A stretch of DNA of 64,000 nucleotides. It comes from Salinimonas lutimaris. GTDB taxonomy: Bacteria; Pseudomonadota; Gammaproteobacteria; Enterobacterales; Alteromonadaceae. The stretch is taken from the NCBI RefSeq assembly GCF_005222225.1, contig NZ_CP036536.1, positions 582,001 through 646,000 on the forward strand. Reading direction: 5' to 3'. The stretch's first letter is position 1. Each line of letters starts with the position of its first letter. A program made the translations under genes and the position numbers. The notes beneath the pieces are model-generated. The model was not told the origin of the DNA. It did not search any database and saw only the letters and a list, made by a program, of their open reading frames with translations. Shown one piece after another: positions 35,655 to 44,719 of this stretch.

Positions 35655-38485
35655 CAGGGGTTATTCACCACAATACGCAGCGCATCAAGCTGAACATCGG
35701 CTTTATCAAATACCGCTTCCAGTTGTGTCATCTGCTCGTGGATAAACGCAATTTCGGTATCCCGGATGGCCGGGTTCTGCGCCTGCAATTCACTCAACCG
35801 GCGAGCTTCATCGCCCAGGGTTTGCTGCATTTGCTGACGGGCTTCTGCCAGGGTTGCCTTAGCCTCGTCTGAGGCCAGCTTGCGGGCCGTCTCAATTTGT
35901 TTGGAAACCGGATCTTTTAGCGCCTGCACCAGTTGCTGACCAATCTTTTTGTTAGCCCGACGGGTTTTGTTAAAGGTAATGTCGGTTTTTTCACCCTGAG
36001 CATCAATACACAGCTTGATTGGGGTGGCAGGTAAAAAGCGTCCGGCCTGCAGGTGCTTAGGTGCATTAATACTTAATACAAACAAGGCTTCGAGCCAGTA
36101 CGCCCCTTTGGGCAGCTCGCGGTCAGCAATAAAGCCCAGGCTGGCTTTACCTACAGTCTCGGTCAGAATAAGGTCAACCGCGTTATGCACCAGCGGGTGG
36201 TCCCAGCTTAAGTAGTGCACATGCTCAAGGGTGGTGGCAACACGGCGGCGGAAGGTAACGGTCATACCGTCCGGGTCAAGCCCGGGCAGATTGTTAACCA
36301 TTGATTCACCCGGCGTCAGGATATAGCACTCATTGCCTTTGTCTTCCTGATTAACGCCAATGGCATCAAACATCCAGGCCATAAATTCAGGCAGCTGGCT
36401 GCCGGCATCTTCCATCACGATATCGCCGACTAACTCTTCCACTTTACCCTTACCAGAGGCATTAAGTTCCAGCAAACGGTCACGGCCTTCGTCCAGCTGC
36501 TTTTTCAGCGCCTGGTTCACCGTACTGGTCGTCTCGATAAGCGATTGCAGGGTATCGGTATCTTCTGGTGTCAGCAGGCTGTTAACCAGTTGGTCCTCAA
36601 CCTGTTCAAACACGCCTGAGCCGGTCGGGCAGGTATGGGTGAACGCATTAAGCCCTTTATCGTACCATTCAACCAGCACAGCCTGACTGGAGTCTTCCAG
36701 ATACGGTACATGAATCTGAATATCTTTTTTCTGTCCAATCCGATCCAGACGGCCAATGCGCTGCTCGAGCAAATCCGGCGTCATCGGTAAATCGAACAAT
36801 ACCAGATGGTGGGCAAACTGAAAGTTACGACCTTCACTGCCAATTTCACTGCACAGCAGGACTTGAGCACCGTCTTCCTCGTCAGCAAAAAAGTGCGCTG
36901 CTTTGTCCCGCTCAACAATACTCATGCCTTCATGAAACACAGTGTGGCGAATACCGGTACGCAGGCGAATAGCCTCGCCCAGCTGCTGGGCTGTGCGGGC
37001 GCTGGCACAAATCAGCAGCACTTTTTCCGGTTTTACCGAGGGCAGGAAATTCAGCAGCCAGTCAACGCGCGGGTCCAGATCGGTCCAGCTATCAACCAGC
37101 TCAGGCTGACGTTCCGGAAACAGAGCGGCCTCCAGATCATCATAATTGCTTTCCAGCAGGTCCTGATACACATCCGGTAACGGCAGGGGATGGGTATGCA
37201 GTTCACGCACCGGGAAGCCGGTAATGTTAGCCCGCCGGTTTCTGAATAGCAGGCGACCAGTTCCATGGCGGTCAATCAGGCGGTGCAGCAGGGCATGGCG
37301 GCTGTCTTCATCGGCCAGATCGCCTACTGTCTGCATGCTCTGCGGTGCAACCTTTTCAAGATGTGCTTGCTGGGCATCAGTCAGTGCTTCATTGTTTAAC
37401 AGCGGCGTAACTGCTTCAGCCAGTTCACTGTAATGCTGCTCTTCTTCTAAAAAAGCGTCATAGCTGTGAAAGCGGGCTGAATCAAGCAGGCGCAAACGGG
37501 CAAAATGACTTTCATGACCTAACTGGTCCGGCGTTGCGGTTAACAGCAGCACGCCGGCAATTTGTTGAGCCAGAGATTCAATACACTGATAGTCAGCAGA
37601 GGGCGCATCGGCTGACCAGGCCAGATGATGGGCTTCATCCACCACCAGTAAATCCCATTGAGCGGCCAGTGCCTGTTGCTGGTGCTTTGGATTGTCACGC
37701 AGAAAATCCAGACTACACAGTACCAGCTGCTCCTGTTCAAACGGGTTTTCATCTGCATCATCAACGGCTTCACAGCGACTGGTATCGAAGATGGAAAATG
37801 GCAGGTTGACCCGGCGCAGCATTTCTACCAGCCATTGGTGAACCAGAGAGTCTGGCACGACAATCAGTACCCGCTCAGCCCGGCCGGTTTTGATTTGCTG
37901 GTGAATGATAAGCGCAGCCTCAATGGTTTTGCCCAGTCCCACTTCATCTGCCAGTAGTACCCGGGGCGCATAACGGCGGCCGACTTCTGAGGCAATGTGA
38001 AGCTGATGTGGGATCAGTTCAATCCGTGCTCCGGCCAGACCGATAATGGACGAGCGCTGATACTCGCTCATCTGGTCAAAGGCTTTCAGACGCAGATCAA
38101 ACCATTTAGGAATATCGTGCTGCATGCTGAACAGTCGGCGCTCAGGCTGGTTCAGCTGAATCTGATGGTCCAGCAGGGCTTCAGATAACTTGGTCTGCTC
38201 ACCTGTGTCGGTGCGGGTACCGTGATAAATAATACCGCCCTTGGACTCCTGCAGCGCTTCAATTTCAAGCGCCCAGCCTTCCTGGCTTTTGATTTTTTCA
38301 CCGACAGCGAATGTCAGGCGGGTCAGGGGAGCATCTGATTTAATGTATTTACGGCTTTCGCCTGTCGCCGGGAAAAAAACTTCGACCGAACGGTTGTCAT
38401 GGTTAATGACTGCGCCTAATCCTAGCTCCGATTCCGTATTACTTAGCCAACGCTGACCGACTGCGTATTCGCTTACTGAACTCAT
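35654..38485 (-). CDS. rapA: RNA polymerase-associated ATPase RapA
   Basis: 943 residues, close to the 968 of E. coli. It is a SWI2/SNF2 ATPase that binds RNA polymerase and helps recycle it after transcription. The N-terminal Tudor/SH3-like region begins VGQRWLSNTESELGLG. The helicase lobes show motif I (LLADEVGLGKTIEAALI), motif II (VVDEAHHL), motif III (LLLTATPDQLG), and motifs V/VI (SEIGSEGRNFQFAHHLVLFDLP, QRIGRLDRIGQ). A C-terminal RapA-specific domain follows. A possible -10 TACAAT lies at 38523-38518 on the minus strand. Confidence 0.97.
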   Translation of the reverse strand: MSSVSEYAVGQRWLSNTESELGLGAVINHDNRSVEVFFPATGESRKYIKSDAPLTRLTFAVGEKIKSQEGWALEIEALQESKGGIIYHGTRTDTGEQTKLSEALLDHQIQLNQPERRLFSMQHDIPKWFDLRLKAFDQMSEYQRSSIIGLAGARIELIPHQLHIASEVGRRYAPRVLLADEVGLGKTIEAALIIHQQIKTGRAERVLIVVPDSLVHQWLVEMLRRVNLPFSIFDTSRCEAVDDADENPFEQEQLVLCSLDFLRDNPKHQQQALAAQWDLLVVDEAHHLAWSADAPSADYQCIESLAQQIAGVLLLTATPDQLGHESHFARLRLLDSARFHSYDAFLEEEQHYSELAEAVTPLLNNEALTDAQQAHLEKVAPQSMQTVGDLADEDSRHALLHRLIDRHGTGRLLFRNRRANITGFPVRELHTHPLPLPDVYQDLLESNYDDLEAALFPERQPELVDSWTDLDPRVDWLLNFLPSVKPEKVLLICASARTAQQLGEAIRLRTGIRHTVFHEGMSIVERDKAAHFFADEEDGAQVLLCSEIGSEGRNFQFAHHLVLFDLPMTPDLLEQRIGRLDRIGQKKDIQIHVPYLEDSSQAVLVEWYDKGLNAFTHTCPTGSGVFEQVEDQLVNSLLTPEDTDTLQSLIETTSTVNQALKKQLDEGRDRLLELNASGKGKVEELVGDIVMEDAGSQLPEFMAWMFDAIGVNQEDKGNECYILTPGESMVNNLPGLDPDGMTVTFRRRVATTLEHVHYLSWDHPLVHNAVDLILTETVGKASLGFIADRELPKGAYWLEALFVLSINAPKHLQAGRFLPATPIKLCIDAQGEKTDITFNKTRRANKKIGQQLVQALKDPVSKQIETARKLASDEAKATLAEARQQMQQTLGDEARRLSELQAQNPAIRDTEIAFIHEQMTQLEAVFDKADVQLDALRIVVNNP

Positions 38486-38786
38486 GTTTTTCTAGTCGCT
38501 TTATTAAAAGGGGCGGTATTGTACTTATCCACTCCCGCCGAATAAAGTTTACTTTCATCTGTAAAGAGGAAAAAGCCCGATTATCGTCTGGCGGGCAAGA
38601 TTAAAGGGCCAGTATGACGAAAAATAAAAGCAGAAAAAATTCGTGCGTACGGTGAAAAACTGGATTATGGTGAAAGTGTGAGGCAATGCGACACGGAACT
38701 GGTCGTTTTCTTCGGCCGGTAGTGTTTGCATGGTCTGTTGCACGTCAGCAGTTCAGACGGCTTGGTTTTAATTACCGGAGTGAAGG
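38486..38786. other. rapA-phoH divergent intergenic region
   Basis: About 300 bp between divergent genes. On the minus strand TACAAT (38523-38518), followed by a GC-rich discriminator, could be the rapA -10; no good -35 is seen. GCCCG and CGGGC near 38575-38597 can pair. I cannot identify a convincing promoter for the plus-strand gene, although a good Shine-Dalgarno (GGAG) lies before its ATG. No RNA gene was recognised here. Confidence 0.4.
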
Positions 38787-40184
38787 ATGCCAAGAAAAAA
38801 ATCCAGTGACACCAAAATCTACGTCCTCGACACCAACATTCTGCTACACGAACCTTTCGCTTTTCTCTCGTTTAAAGAACATGATGTGGTTGTACCAATG
38901 ACCGTATTGGAAGAACTCGACTACATTAAAGACAGCAAAAAAGATGTTGCCCGGGATGCGCGCGTATCCATTCGGGCTATGGAGGATTTGCTTCACGATG
39001 CCACGCCTGAAGATATGCTGGCCGGGGTCAGCATGGAAGGCTTGGGGGCGGGCAAAGACGCGCCAACCGGTGCGTTATCAATTTTTACCGACCTGACCAT
39101 GACGGAAACCCAGCAGGTATTTACCAGTAATGAGAACGACAACCGTATCATTAATCTGGCCCTGCATCTGCAAAAAACCTACGCACCGCAGCAGGTGGTG
39201 CTGGTGACCAAAGACCTGAACATGCGCCTGAAAGCCAAAGGCGCTGGATTGGCTCATGTGGAGGATTACCGAACCGATCAGCTCATCAGTGACATTAAGT
39301 ATCTGTCTCGCGGATACCATGAGTTTAAGGGTAATTTCTGGGAAAATGTTAAATCAGTGGAAAGTCGTACAGAAGGGAGGGACACCATTCATACGATTGC
39401 CCGTAGCGTACTGCCTGAAGCTTATGTGAATGAGTTTCTGCTTGATGATACCCGGCAGTTTGCCGGGCTGGTCGAGTCGATGGATGATGACCACCTTGAA
39501 GTGCTGGACCTGGGCTACGAGCGGTTGATGGGACGGCATGCCTGGGGGATCAGTCCAAAAAGCATTGGCCAGGCGATGGCGCTGCACAGTCTGCTGGATC
39601 CGCACATTGATCTGGTAGTGCTGACCGGTCCGGCCGGTAGCGGTAAAACATTGCTGGCGCTGGCTGCGGCGCTGGAAATGGTGGTTGAGAAAAACATGTA
39701 CGACAAAATCATCGTGACCCGCAGCACACCGGAGATTGCTGAGTCAATTGGCTTTCTACCGGGCACCGAAGAGGAAAAAATGGCACCGTGGCTGGCGGCC
39801 ATTACCGACTCGCTCGAAGTGCTGCATAAACACGATGAAAATGCCAAAAGCTCCATGAATTACATCATGGAAAAAGCCAATATTCAGTTTAAATCGGTCA
39901 ACTTTATGCGTGGACGCAGCATCCAGAACTCGATTGTCATTCTGGATGAATCGCAGAACCTGACCGCCTCGCAGCTCAAAACCATCATTACCCGTTGTGG
40001 TGAAGGCACCAAGCTGATTTGCAGCGGGAACCTGGCGCAGATTGACAGTAATTATCTGTCGCCGGTGACCTCGGGACTGACGTATCTGGTGGAGAAATTT
40101 AAAAACTTTTCAGGTAGCTCAACCATCAATCTGGAAGGCGTAGTGCGCTCCCGACTGGCGCAGTTTGCCGAAGAGCAGATGTAG
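38787..40184 (+). CDS. PIN-PhoH fusion ATPase/ribonuclease
   Basis: 465 residues. The N-terminal PIN domain (about 8-150) has acidic residues of the nuclease site in YVLDTNILLHEP and MTVLEELDYIKDS, and further on VVLVTKDLNMRLKA. The C-terminal PhoH ATPase domain (about 235-455) carries Walker A GPAGSGKTLLALAAAL, Walker B-like IVILDESQNLTASQLKTI, and FLPGTEEEKMAPWLAAI. PhoH2-type fusions of this order are reported as RNA helicase/RNases in mycobacteria. It is a stand-alone gene with no upstream antitoxin-like ORF, so a toxin-antitoxin role is not supported here. Confidence 0.93.
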   Translation: MPRKKSSDTKIYVLDTNILLHEPFAFLSFKEHDVVVPMTVLEELDYIKDSKKDVARDARVSIRAMEDLLHDATPEDMLAGVSMEGLGAGKDAPTGALSIFTDLTMTETQQVFTSNENDNRIINLALHLQKTYAPQQVVLVTKDLNMRLKAKGAGLAHVEDYRTDQLISDIKYLSRGYHEFKGNFWENVKSVESRTEGRDTIHTIARSVLPEAYVNEFLLDDTRQFAGLVESMDDDHLEVLDLGYERLMGRHAWGISPKSIGQAMALHSLLDPHIDLVVLTGPAGSGKTLLALAAALEMVVEKNMYDKIIVTRSTPEIAESIGFLPGTEEEKMAPWLAAITDSLEVLHKHDENAKSSMNYIMEKANIQFKSVNFMRGRSIQNSIVILDESQNLTASQLKTIITRCGEGTKLICSGNLAQIDSNYLSPVTSGLTYLVEKFKNFSGSSTINLEGVVRSRLAQFAEEQM

Positions 40185-40215
40185 TTTGCAGCGTGTTTTC
40201 TGATTATTACAACCC

Positions 40216-40235
40216 GCCGGCTGTCACAGGCCGGC
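40216..40235. other. GC-rich hairpin between convergent genes
   Basis: GCCGGC (40216-40221) and GCCGGC (40230-40235) are self-complementary arms around an eight-base loop. They lie between the convergent PIN-PhoH and transglutaminase-like genes. No U tract, so termination is uncertain. Confidence 0.3.
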
Positions 40236-40237
40236 CA

Positions 40238-41212
40238 CTACTGACTGACCTTTATTTCCTCGACAGTAAACTGTTGGTTTGCAATCGCAACCCGGCTTTG
40301 CTCGGCAATCTCACCAAAGGGTAACTGGGCCGGTCCGGTCGGCTCAAATAAAATATACTCGGTATCACCGTACTGTAGGGTCTGCTCGCCAGCTTTGGGA
40401 GCCAGGGCAACGCCCAGTAGTGCATGTTCAGGTAACAGAATAAGTGCCATTGGAACATCCGGTAAAAAGGCCCGGGCCAGCGCCGCAGTGAGCACCGATT
40501 TGCTGTCGCAGTCACCTTTATTCTGGGCCAGCACCTGTGCGGGGGTCAAAAAGCCGGAGCCATTATGTTCAGCGCGGTCTTCCAATGCATCATAAGGAAT
40601 GGTCTGAATCAGCCCCAGCATCACAGAAAAATACTGCCGGGCATCAGAGCGCACGGTAACCTGCTCGTAAATGGCCTGGGACAGGGGAACCAGAGCTTTG
40701 ATGTATTCATCGATAAACCGGGTGTGATCTGGCTTGATGGCCGACTCATTATAAACGGTTTGATAGCGGGTAAAATAATGATCGTGCAGGTAGGCATCAA
40801 AGGCGTCATCCTGCTTGTCAGCCAGTTGCCGGGTAATATCTTCGTTACGCTGGGCACTGGTGGACGACACCCTGATTTCAATCCCCTCATTTTTTTGCTC
40901 AACAGCAATCCGGGCCTGTTTGGGGTCAATGTTCCGGGCGGCCTTCATTACCTCAACATACACATAGCGCTGCGCCATCCGGGCTGAATAGTTTGCCTGG
41001 GCAGCTGGGGCTTGCGCCAGCTCTGAACGGTTCAGGGAAAATGACAGGTTACGGGTGGTGCCTTCAGGAGTCAGCCAGCCATAGGAATAAGTAACGTCCT
41101 TGTCACCGATCTGGCGACTGAAGTGAGTCTGGCCGGCATTGGCCTGCGCGTGCGAAACGAGCCCGCCCGTGACTATTATTATTACAAGTCCTGTTAAAAG
41201 CCATCTTGTCAT
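40238..41212 (-). CDS. Secreted transglutaminase-like hypothetical protein
   Basis: 324 residues with an N-terminal signal peptide (hydrophobic VIIIVTGGLVSHAQA). I do not recognise the family by name, but the C-terminal part carries a plausible papain/transglutaminase-like triad: cysteine in NKGDCDSKSVLTAAL, histidine in LLPEHALLGVAL, and an acidic residue in YILFEPTGPAQLPFGEI. The order Cys-His-acidic and the GDCxxKSxL context are typical of the transglutaminase core. The N-terminal half (Tyr- and Arg-rich, repeated DEYIKALVPLSQAIYEQV-like helices) has no clear match. It lies 31 bp downstream of cysG on the same strand and may share its transcript, but a role in sirohaem metabolism is not implied. 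Confidence 0.6.
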   Translation of the reverse strand: MTRWLLTGLVIIIVTGGLVSHAQANAGQTHFSRQIGDKDVTYSYGWLTPEGTTRNLSFSLNRSELAQAPAAQANYSARMAQRYVYVEVMKAARNIDPKQARIAVEQKNEGIEIRVSSTSAQRNEDITRQLADKQDDAFDAYLHDHYFTRYQTVYNESAIKPDHTRFIDEYIKALVPLSQAIYEQVTVRSDARQYFSVMLGLIQTIPYDALEDRAEHNGSGFLTPAQVLAQNKGDCDSKSVLTAALARAFLPDVPMALILLPEHALLGVALAPKAGEQTLQYGDTEYILFEPTGPAQLPFGEIAEQSRVAIANQQFTVEEIKVSQ

Positions 41213-41243
41213 GGCGACCTCTGCCAGTGCTGATAAGCGGCTA

Positions 41244-42638
41244 TTATTCCACCGTGCGGGTAAACCAGTCCAGTTTTCTGTGTAATGATACCACCGACCC
41301 CACGATTACCAGGGTAGGGGGCTTCATGGTCGGCGTTTCAGGATTATCCATAATCGTGGCCAGCGTACCGGTTACCACCCTTTGTTCGGGCAGCGTCGCC
41401 TGTTGCACTAGCGCAATCGGGGTCTCTGCAGACAAGCCATGTTCGGTCAGCTTTTTACAAATAATCGGCAGGCCGGTCAGGCCCATATAAAAGACCAGCG
41501 TCTGACTGGCATGAGCCAGTGCATTCCAGTTCAGATCAATGGTACCGTCTTTTAAGTGGCCAGTGGCAAAGGTTACAGACTGAGCATGGTCGCGATGAGT
41601 CAGCGGAATGCCGGCATAGCTGGCGGCACCGCTGGCAGCGGTAATTCCAGGCACCACCTGAAAATCAATTCCCTGTTCAATCAGAGTCTGTATTTCTTCG
41701 CCACCACGTCCGAAGATAAACGGATCGCCGCCTTTCAGGCGTACTACCCGGTTACCCTGTTTGGCCTGCTCGGCAATCAGGGTGTTAATATCCTGCTGGG
41801 GCAGGGTGTGATTGCTTTTGGTTTTGCCCACATAAATCTTTTCTGCATCCCGGCGCACCAGCTCCAGAATCTGAGGGGAAACCAGCCGGTCATACACGAC
41901 CACATCGGCTTTTTGCATCAGGCGTAAGGCACGGAATGTCAGCAGGTCCGGATCACCAGGTCCGGCGCCTACCAGGTACACCTGCCCCTGTGGCTTCTGA
42001 TTTTGACGAGCCGCCTCAAGCGCGATATCAAACTGCGCTTCGGCTTTATCGTTCTGGCCTTTTTCCACCAGCTCAGCAATATCGCCATCCAGTACATCTT
42101 CCCAGAAGTAGCGCCGGGCGGTCACACCATCAAGGGTCTGCTTAACCTTATTGCGGAATTTTTCTGAAAACGCGCCCAGCCGGCTGATATTAGCCGGAAT
42201 CACACTTTCCAGTTTCTGGCGCAGATAGCGCAGTAATACTGGCGCTACGCCACCACTGCTCATGGCGATAGTGATCGGGCTGCGATCAATAATAGAAGGG
42301 GTAATAAACTGACACAGCGGGGTATTGTCGACCACGTTCACCAGCACCTTGCGGGCGCGGGCCAGATCATGAATATCCGCATTGGTTGTTTCGTCGCTGG
42401 TGGCTACAAACACCATGTCTTTAGCATTCAGATCGTCCTGTTCAAACTCACGTTCAATCAGGGTGACCTGCGGGTGAGAGGCGTAGCTTTTTACGGTATC
42501 GCACATCCAGGGTGCCACTACCGTGATGGTTGCCGGGGTTTTAAGAATAAGTTCAAGCTTTCGGGCTCCGACTTCACCTGCGCCGACAATCAGGCAGTGC
42601 AGATCTTTAGCATCCAAAAAGACAGGAAAGTATTGCAT
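41244..42638 (-). CDS. cysG: Sirohaem synthase CysG
   Basis: 464 residues from the ATG at 42638. The frame opens at 42674, but CysG proteins start at MQYFPVFLDAKD-type sequence; no start has a strong Shine-Dalgarno. The N-terminal module (about 1-210) is the NAD-dependent precorrin-2 dehydrogenase/ferrochelatase (CLIVGAGEVGARKLELIL). The C-terminal module (about 215-460) is uroporphyrinogen III C-methyltransferase with VYLVGAGPGDPDLLTFRA, VRLKGGDPFIFGRGGEE and VVPGITAASGAASYAGIPLTHRD. It makes sirohaem for sulfite and nitrite reductases. No cysIJ or nir genes are adjacent. Confidence 0.95.
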   Translation of the reverse strand: MQYFPVFLDAKDLHCLIVGAGEVGARKLELILKTPATITVVAPWMCDTVKSYASHPQVTLIEREFEQDDLNAKDMVFVATSDETTNADIHDLARARKVLVNVVDNTPLCQFITPSIIDRSPITIAMSSGGVAPVLLRYLRQKLESVIPANISRLGAFSEKFRNKVKQTLDGVTARRYFWEDVLDGDIAELVEKGQNDKAEAQFDIALEAARQNQKPQGQVYLVGAGPGDPDLLTFRALRLMQKADVVVYDRLVSPQILELVRRDAEKIYVGKTKSNHTLPQQDINTLIAEQAKQGNRVVRLKGGDPFIFGRGGEEIQTLIEQGIDFQVVPGITAASGAASYAGIPLTHRDHAQSVTFATGHLKDGTIDLNWNALAHASQTLVFYMGLTGLPIICKKLTEHGLSAETPIALVQQATLPEQRVVTGTLATIMDNPETPTMKPPTLVIVGSVVSLHRKLDWFTRTVE

Positions 42639-42757
42639 AGTATTTGCTGGCACCATAAACAGTAAAAGCGCCATTCTGACGCTTTTACTACTCTTAATGA
42701 AACAACAAAAACAGAATTAATATTTCTTTTGGTTATATTAACCTGCTTTTTTGCTAC

Positions 42758-44488
42758 TTACTCTGGACGCTTGCCGCGACCGCCTTTTTTCGGCGGTGTG
42801 TCAGACCATTCACGAATGTTCAGACGCTGACCGGCAACCCGGGCTTTGCGCAGAATATCCTTGGTCTGTTCAGGCATGCCGTCTGGCAGATCAACGGTGC
42901 TGAAGGTGTCATAAATATCAATCGCGCCAATGTGCTTGCTCTTGATATTCGCTTCGTTAGCAATCGCGCCAACAATATTACCTGGTTTGGCACCGTGGCT
43001 ATGGCCCACTTCAATTCTGAAGCGTTGCATACCTGCCTCTGGTTTGGTTTTGCCTTTAACCGGCTTATTACGGCGGTCGCCACGCTCTGAACGGCCACGG
43101 TCGTTGCGGTCGTTACGGTCATTGCGATCGTTACGCGGTGGACGGCTGTGCAGGTCAGGGCGGTCTGTTTCTTTAAGCAACAGTGGCTCATCACCCTGCG
43201 CCAGTTTGATCAGCGCAGCAATAATCCGCTCCGGCGCGGCTTCGGTTTCTCGTTGAATGGTTTCAACGATAGGCATTAATGACTCAATGCTATCATCCAT
43301 GCAGGCTTCAACTACCGATGCTTTAAACTTCGATAAACGGGTTTCATTCAGTTCACTGATGGACGGAATGGGCATCTGTTCAATCGATTGCTTAGTGGTT
43401 TTCTCAATCGCAAACAACAAACGTTTTTCGCGGTGAGAGATAAACAGGATGGCATCACCGGTACGACCCGCACGACCAGTACGGCCAATACGGTGTACAT
43501 AAGACTCGGTATCGTACGGGATATCATAGTTAATAACGTGGCTGACACGCTCAACGTCCAGACCCCGGGCAACCACATCTGTGGCAACCAGAATATCAAT
43601 CTGACCCTGTTTCAGTTTATCAACAGTACGCTCACGGGCATTCTGCGGAATATCACCATTAAGTGGCTCAACATCGTATCCACGGGCAGACAGCTTGTCG
43701 GCCAGTTCAACCGTCGCTGTTTTGGTCCGCACAAAGATGATCATGCCATCAAAGGATTCTACTTCCATGATACGGGTCAGCGCTTCAAGCTTGTGATGCC
43801 CGGCAATCTGACAGTAACGCTGACGAATCGTTGAAGCAGTAGATACCTTAGAGGCAATTTTCACATGCTTGGGATCGTTCAGATAACGCTGGGTAATCTT
43901 TTTGATCGGACCCGGCATGGTGGCAGAGAACAAGGCGGTCTGACGTTCTTGCGGTGCATTAGACAAAATGGTTTCAACATCGTCGATGAAGCCCATACGC
44001 AGCATTTCGTCTGCTTCGTCAAGAACCAGGAATCTTAGTTCGCTCAGGTTCAGTGTTTTACGGTTGATATGGTCAATGATACGCCCTGGCGTACCCACCA
44101 CAACCTGAACACCGCGCTTAAGCTGGCGAATCTGGTTGTCATAAGACTGACCGCCGTATACCGGCAGTACTTTAATTTTCTTAGAAAAGCTGGCATAAAC
44201 CTGAAAGGCTTCAGCAACCTGAATAGCCAGTTCGCGGGTTGGTGCAAGCACCAGTAGCTGTGGTAGTTTGGCTTCCGGGTCTATATTGGCCAGCATTGGC
44301 AATGCAAAGGCCGCTGTTTTACCTGTACCCGTTTGCGCCTGCCCCAGCAGGTCGTGACCTTCCATCAATAGTGGAATACTTTCAGCCTGAATAGGTGAGG
44401 GTTTCTCGTAGCCAACCTTTTCAAGTGCTTGTAAGATGGGTTCTGGTAAATTGAGGTCTTTAAATGTCAAATCGACAGTAGTGGTCAT
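42758..44488 (-). CDS. deaD: DEAD-box RNA helicase DeaD/CsdA
   Basis: 576 residues. The helicase core (about 1-370) has the Q motif (SPIQAESIP), motif I AQTGTGKTAAF, motif II LDEADEML, motif III FSATMP and motif VI HRIGRTGRAGRTG. Next come a helical dimerisation part, then a basic linker with four tandem NDR repeats, and the DbpA-type RNA-binding domain near MQRFRIEVGHSHGAKPGNIVGAIANEA. DeaD works in ribosome assembly and mRNA unwinding at low temperature in E. coli. AGGA precedes the ATG. A perfect -10 (TATAAT) lies about 75 nt upstream. Confidence 0.95.
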   Translation of the reverse strand: MTTTVDLTFKDLNLPEPILQALEKVGYEKPSPIQAESIPLLMEGHDLLGQAQTGTGKTAAFALPMLANIDPEAKLPQLLVLAPTRELAIQVAEAFQVYASFSKKIKVLPVYGGQSYDNQIRQLKRGVQVVVGTPGRIIDHINRKTLNLSELRFLVLDEADEMLRMGFIDDVETILSNAPQERQTALFSATMPGPIKKITQRYLNDPKHVKIASKVSTASTIRQRYCQIAGHHKLEALTRIMEVESFDGMIIFVRTKTATVELADKLSARGYDVEPLNGDIPQNARERTVDKLKQGQIDILVATDVVARGLDVERVSHVINYDIPYDTESYVHRIGRTGRAGRTGDAILFISHREKRLLFAIEKTTKQSIEQMPIPSISELNETRLSKFKASVVEACMDDSIESLMPIVETIQRETEAAPERIIAALIKLAQGDEPLLLKETDRPDLHSRPPRNDRNDRNDRNDRGRSERGDRRNKPVKGKTKPEAGMQRFRIEVGHSHGAKPGNIVGAIANEANIKSKHIGAIDIYDTFSTVDLPDGMPEQTKDILRKARVAGQRLNIREWSDTPPKKGGRGKRPE

Positions 44489-44563
44489 TCACGATCCTGA
44501 TGGCGGGCGCAGCCTGCTGCGAAATAGTTGCAGTGACAAGCTGGCAAGTGTTGCAAAAGCGGT

Positions 44564-44569
44564 ATTATA
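44564..44569 (-). promoter_or_regulatory. Probable deaD -10 element
   Basis: TATAAT on the minus strand at 44569-44564, followed by ACCGC. The expected leader is about 70 nt. The best -35 at normal spacing is poor; TTGACG lies only 12 nt upstream, too close. The GC-rich discriminator would fit growth-rate control, which is inference. Confidence 0.4.
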
Positions 44570-44719
44570 AGCGATCCGCGCCGTCAAAGCCATTTAATCC
44601 GACCAATGGAGAGGATTTTTTGACTATTTTTTTGCCGGCCCGAACAGTCATAAATGCCAATGGAGTGCAGTTCGGGTTAGCTGATACAACCCAACAATAA
44701 TCATAAGTAGGTGTATAGG

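Noticed and set aside
38787..40184. PIN-PhoH gene as the toxin of a toxin-antitoxin pair
   Set aside because: No small upstream ORF resembling an antitoxin; the fused PhoH architecture is a stand-alone housekeeping-type protein.
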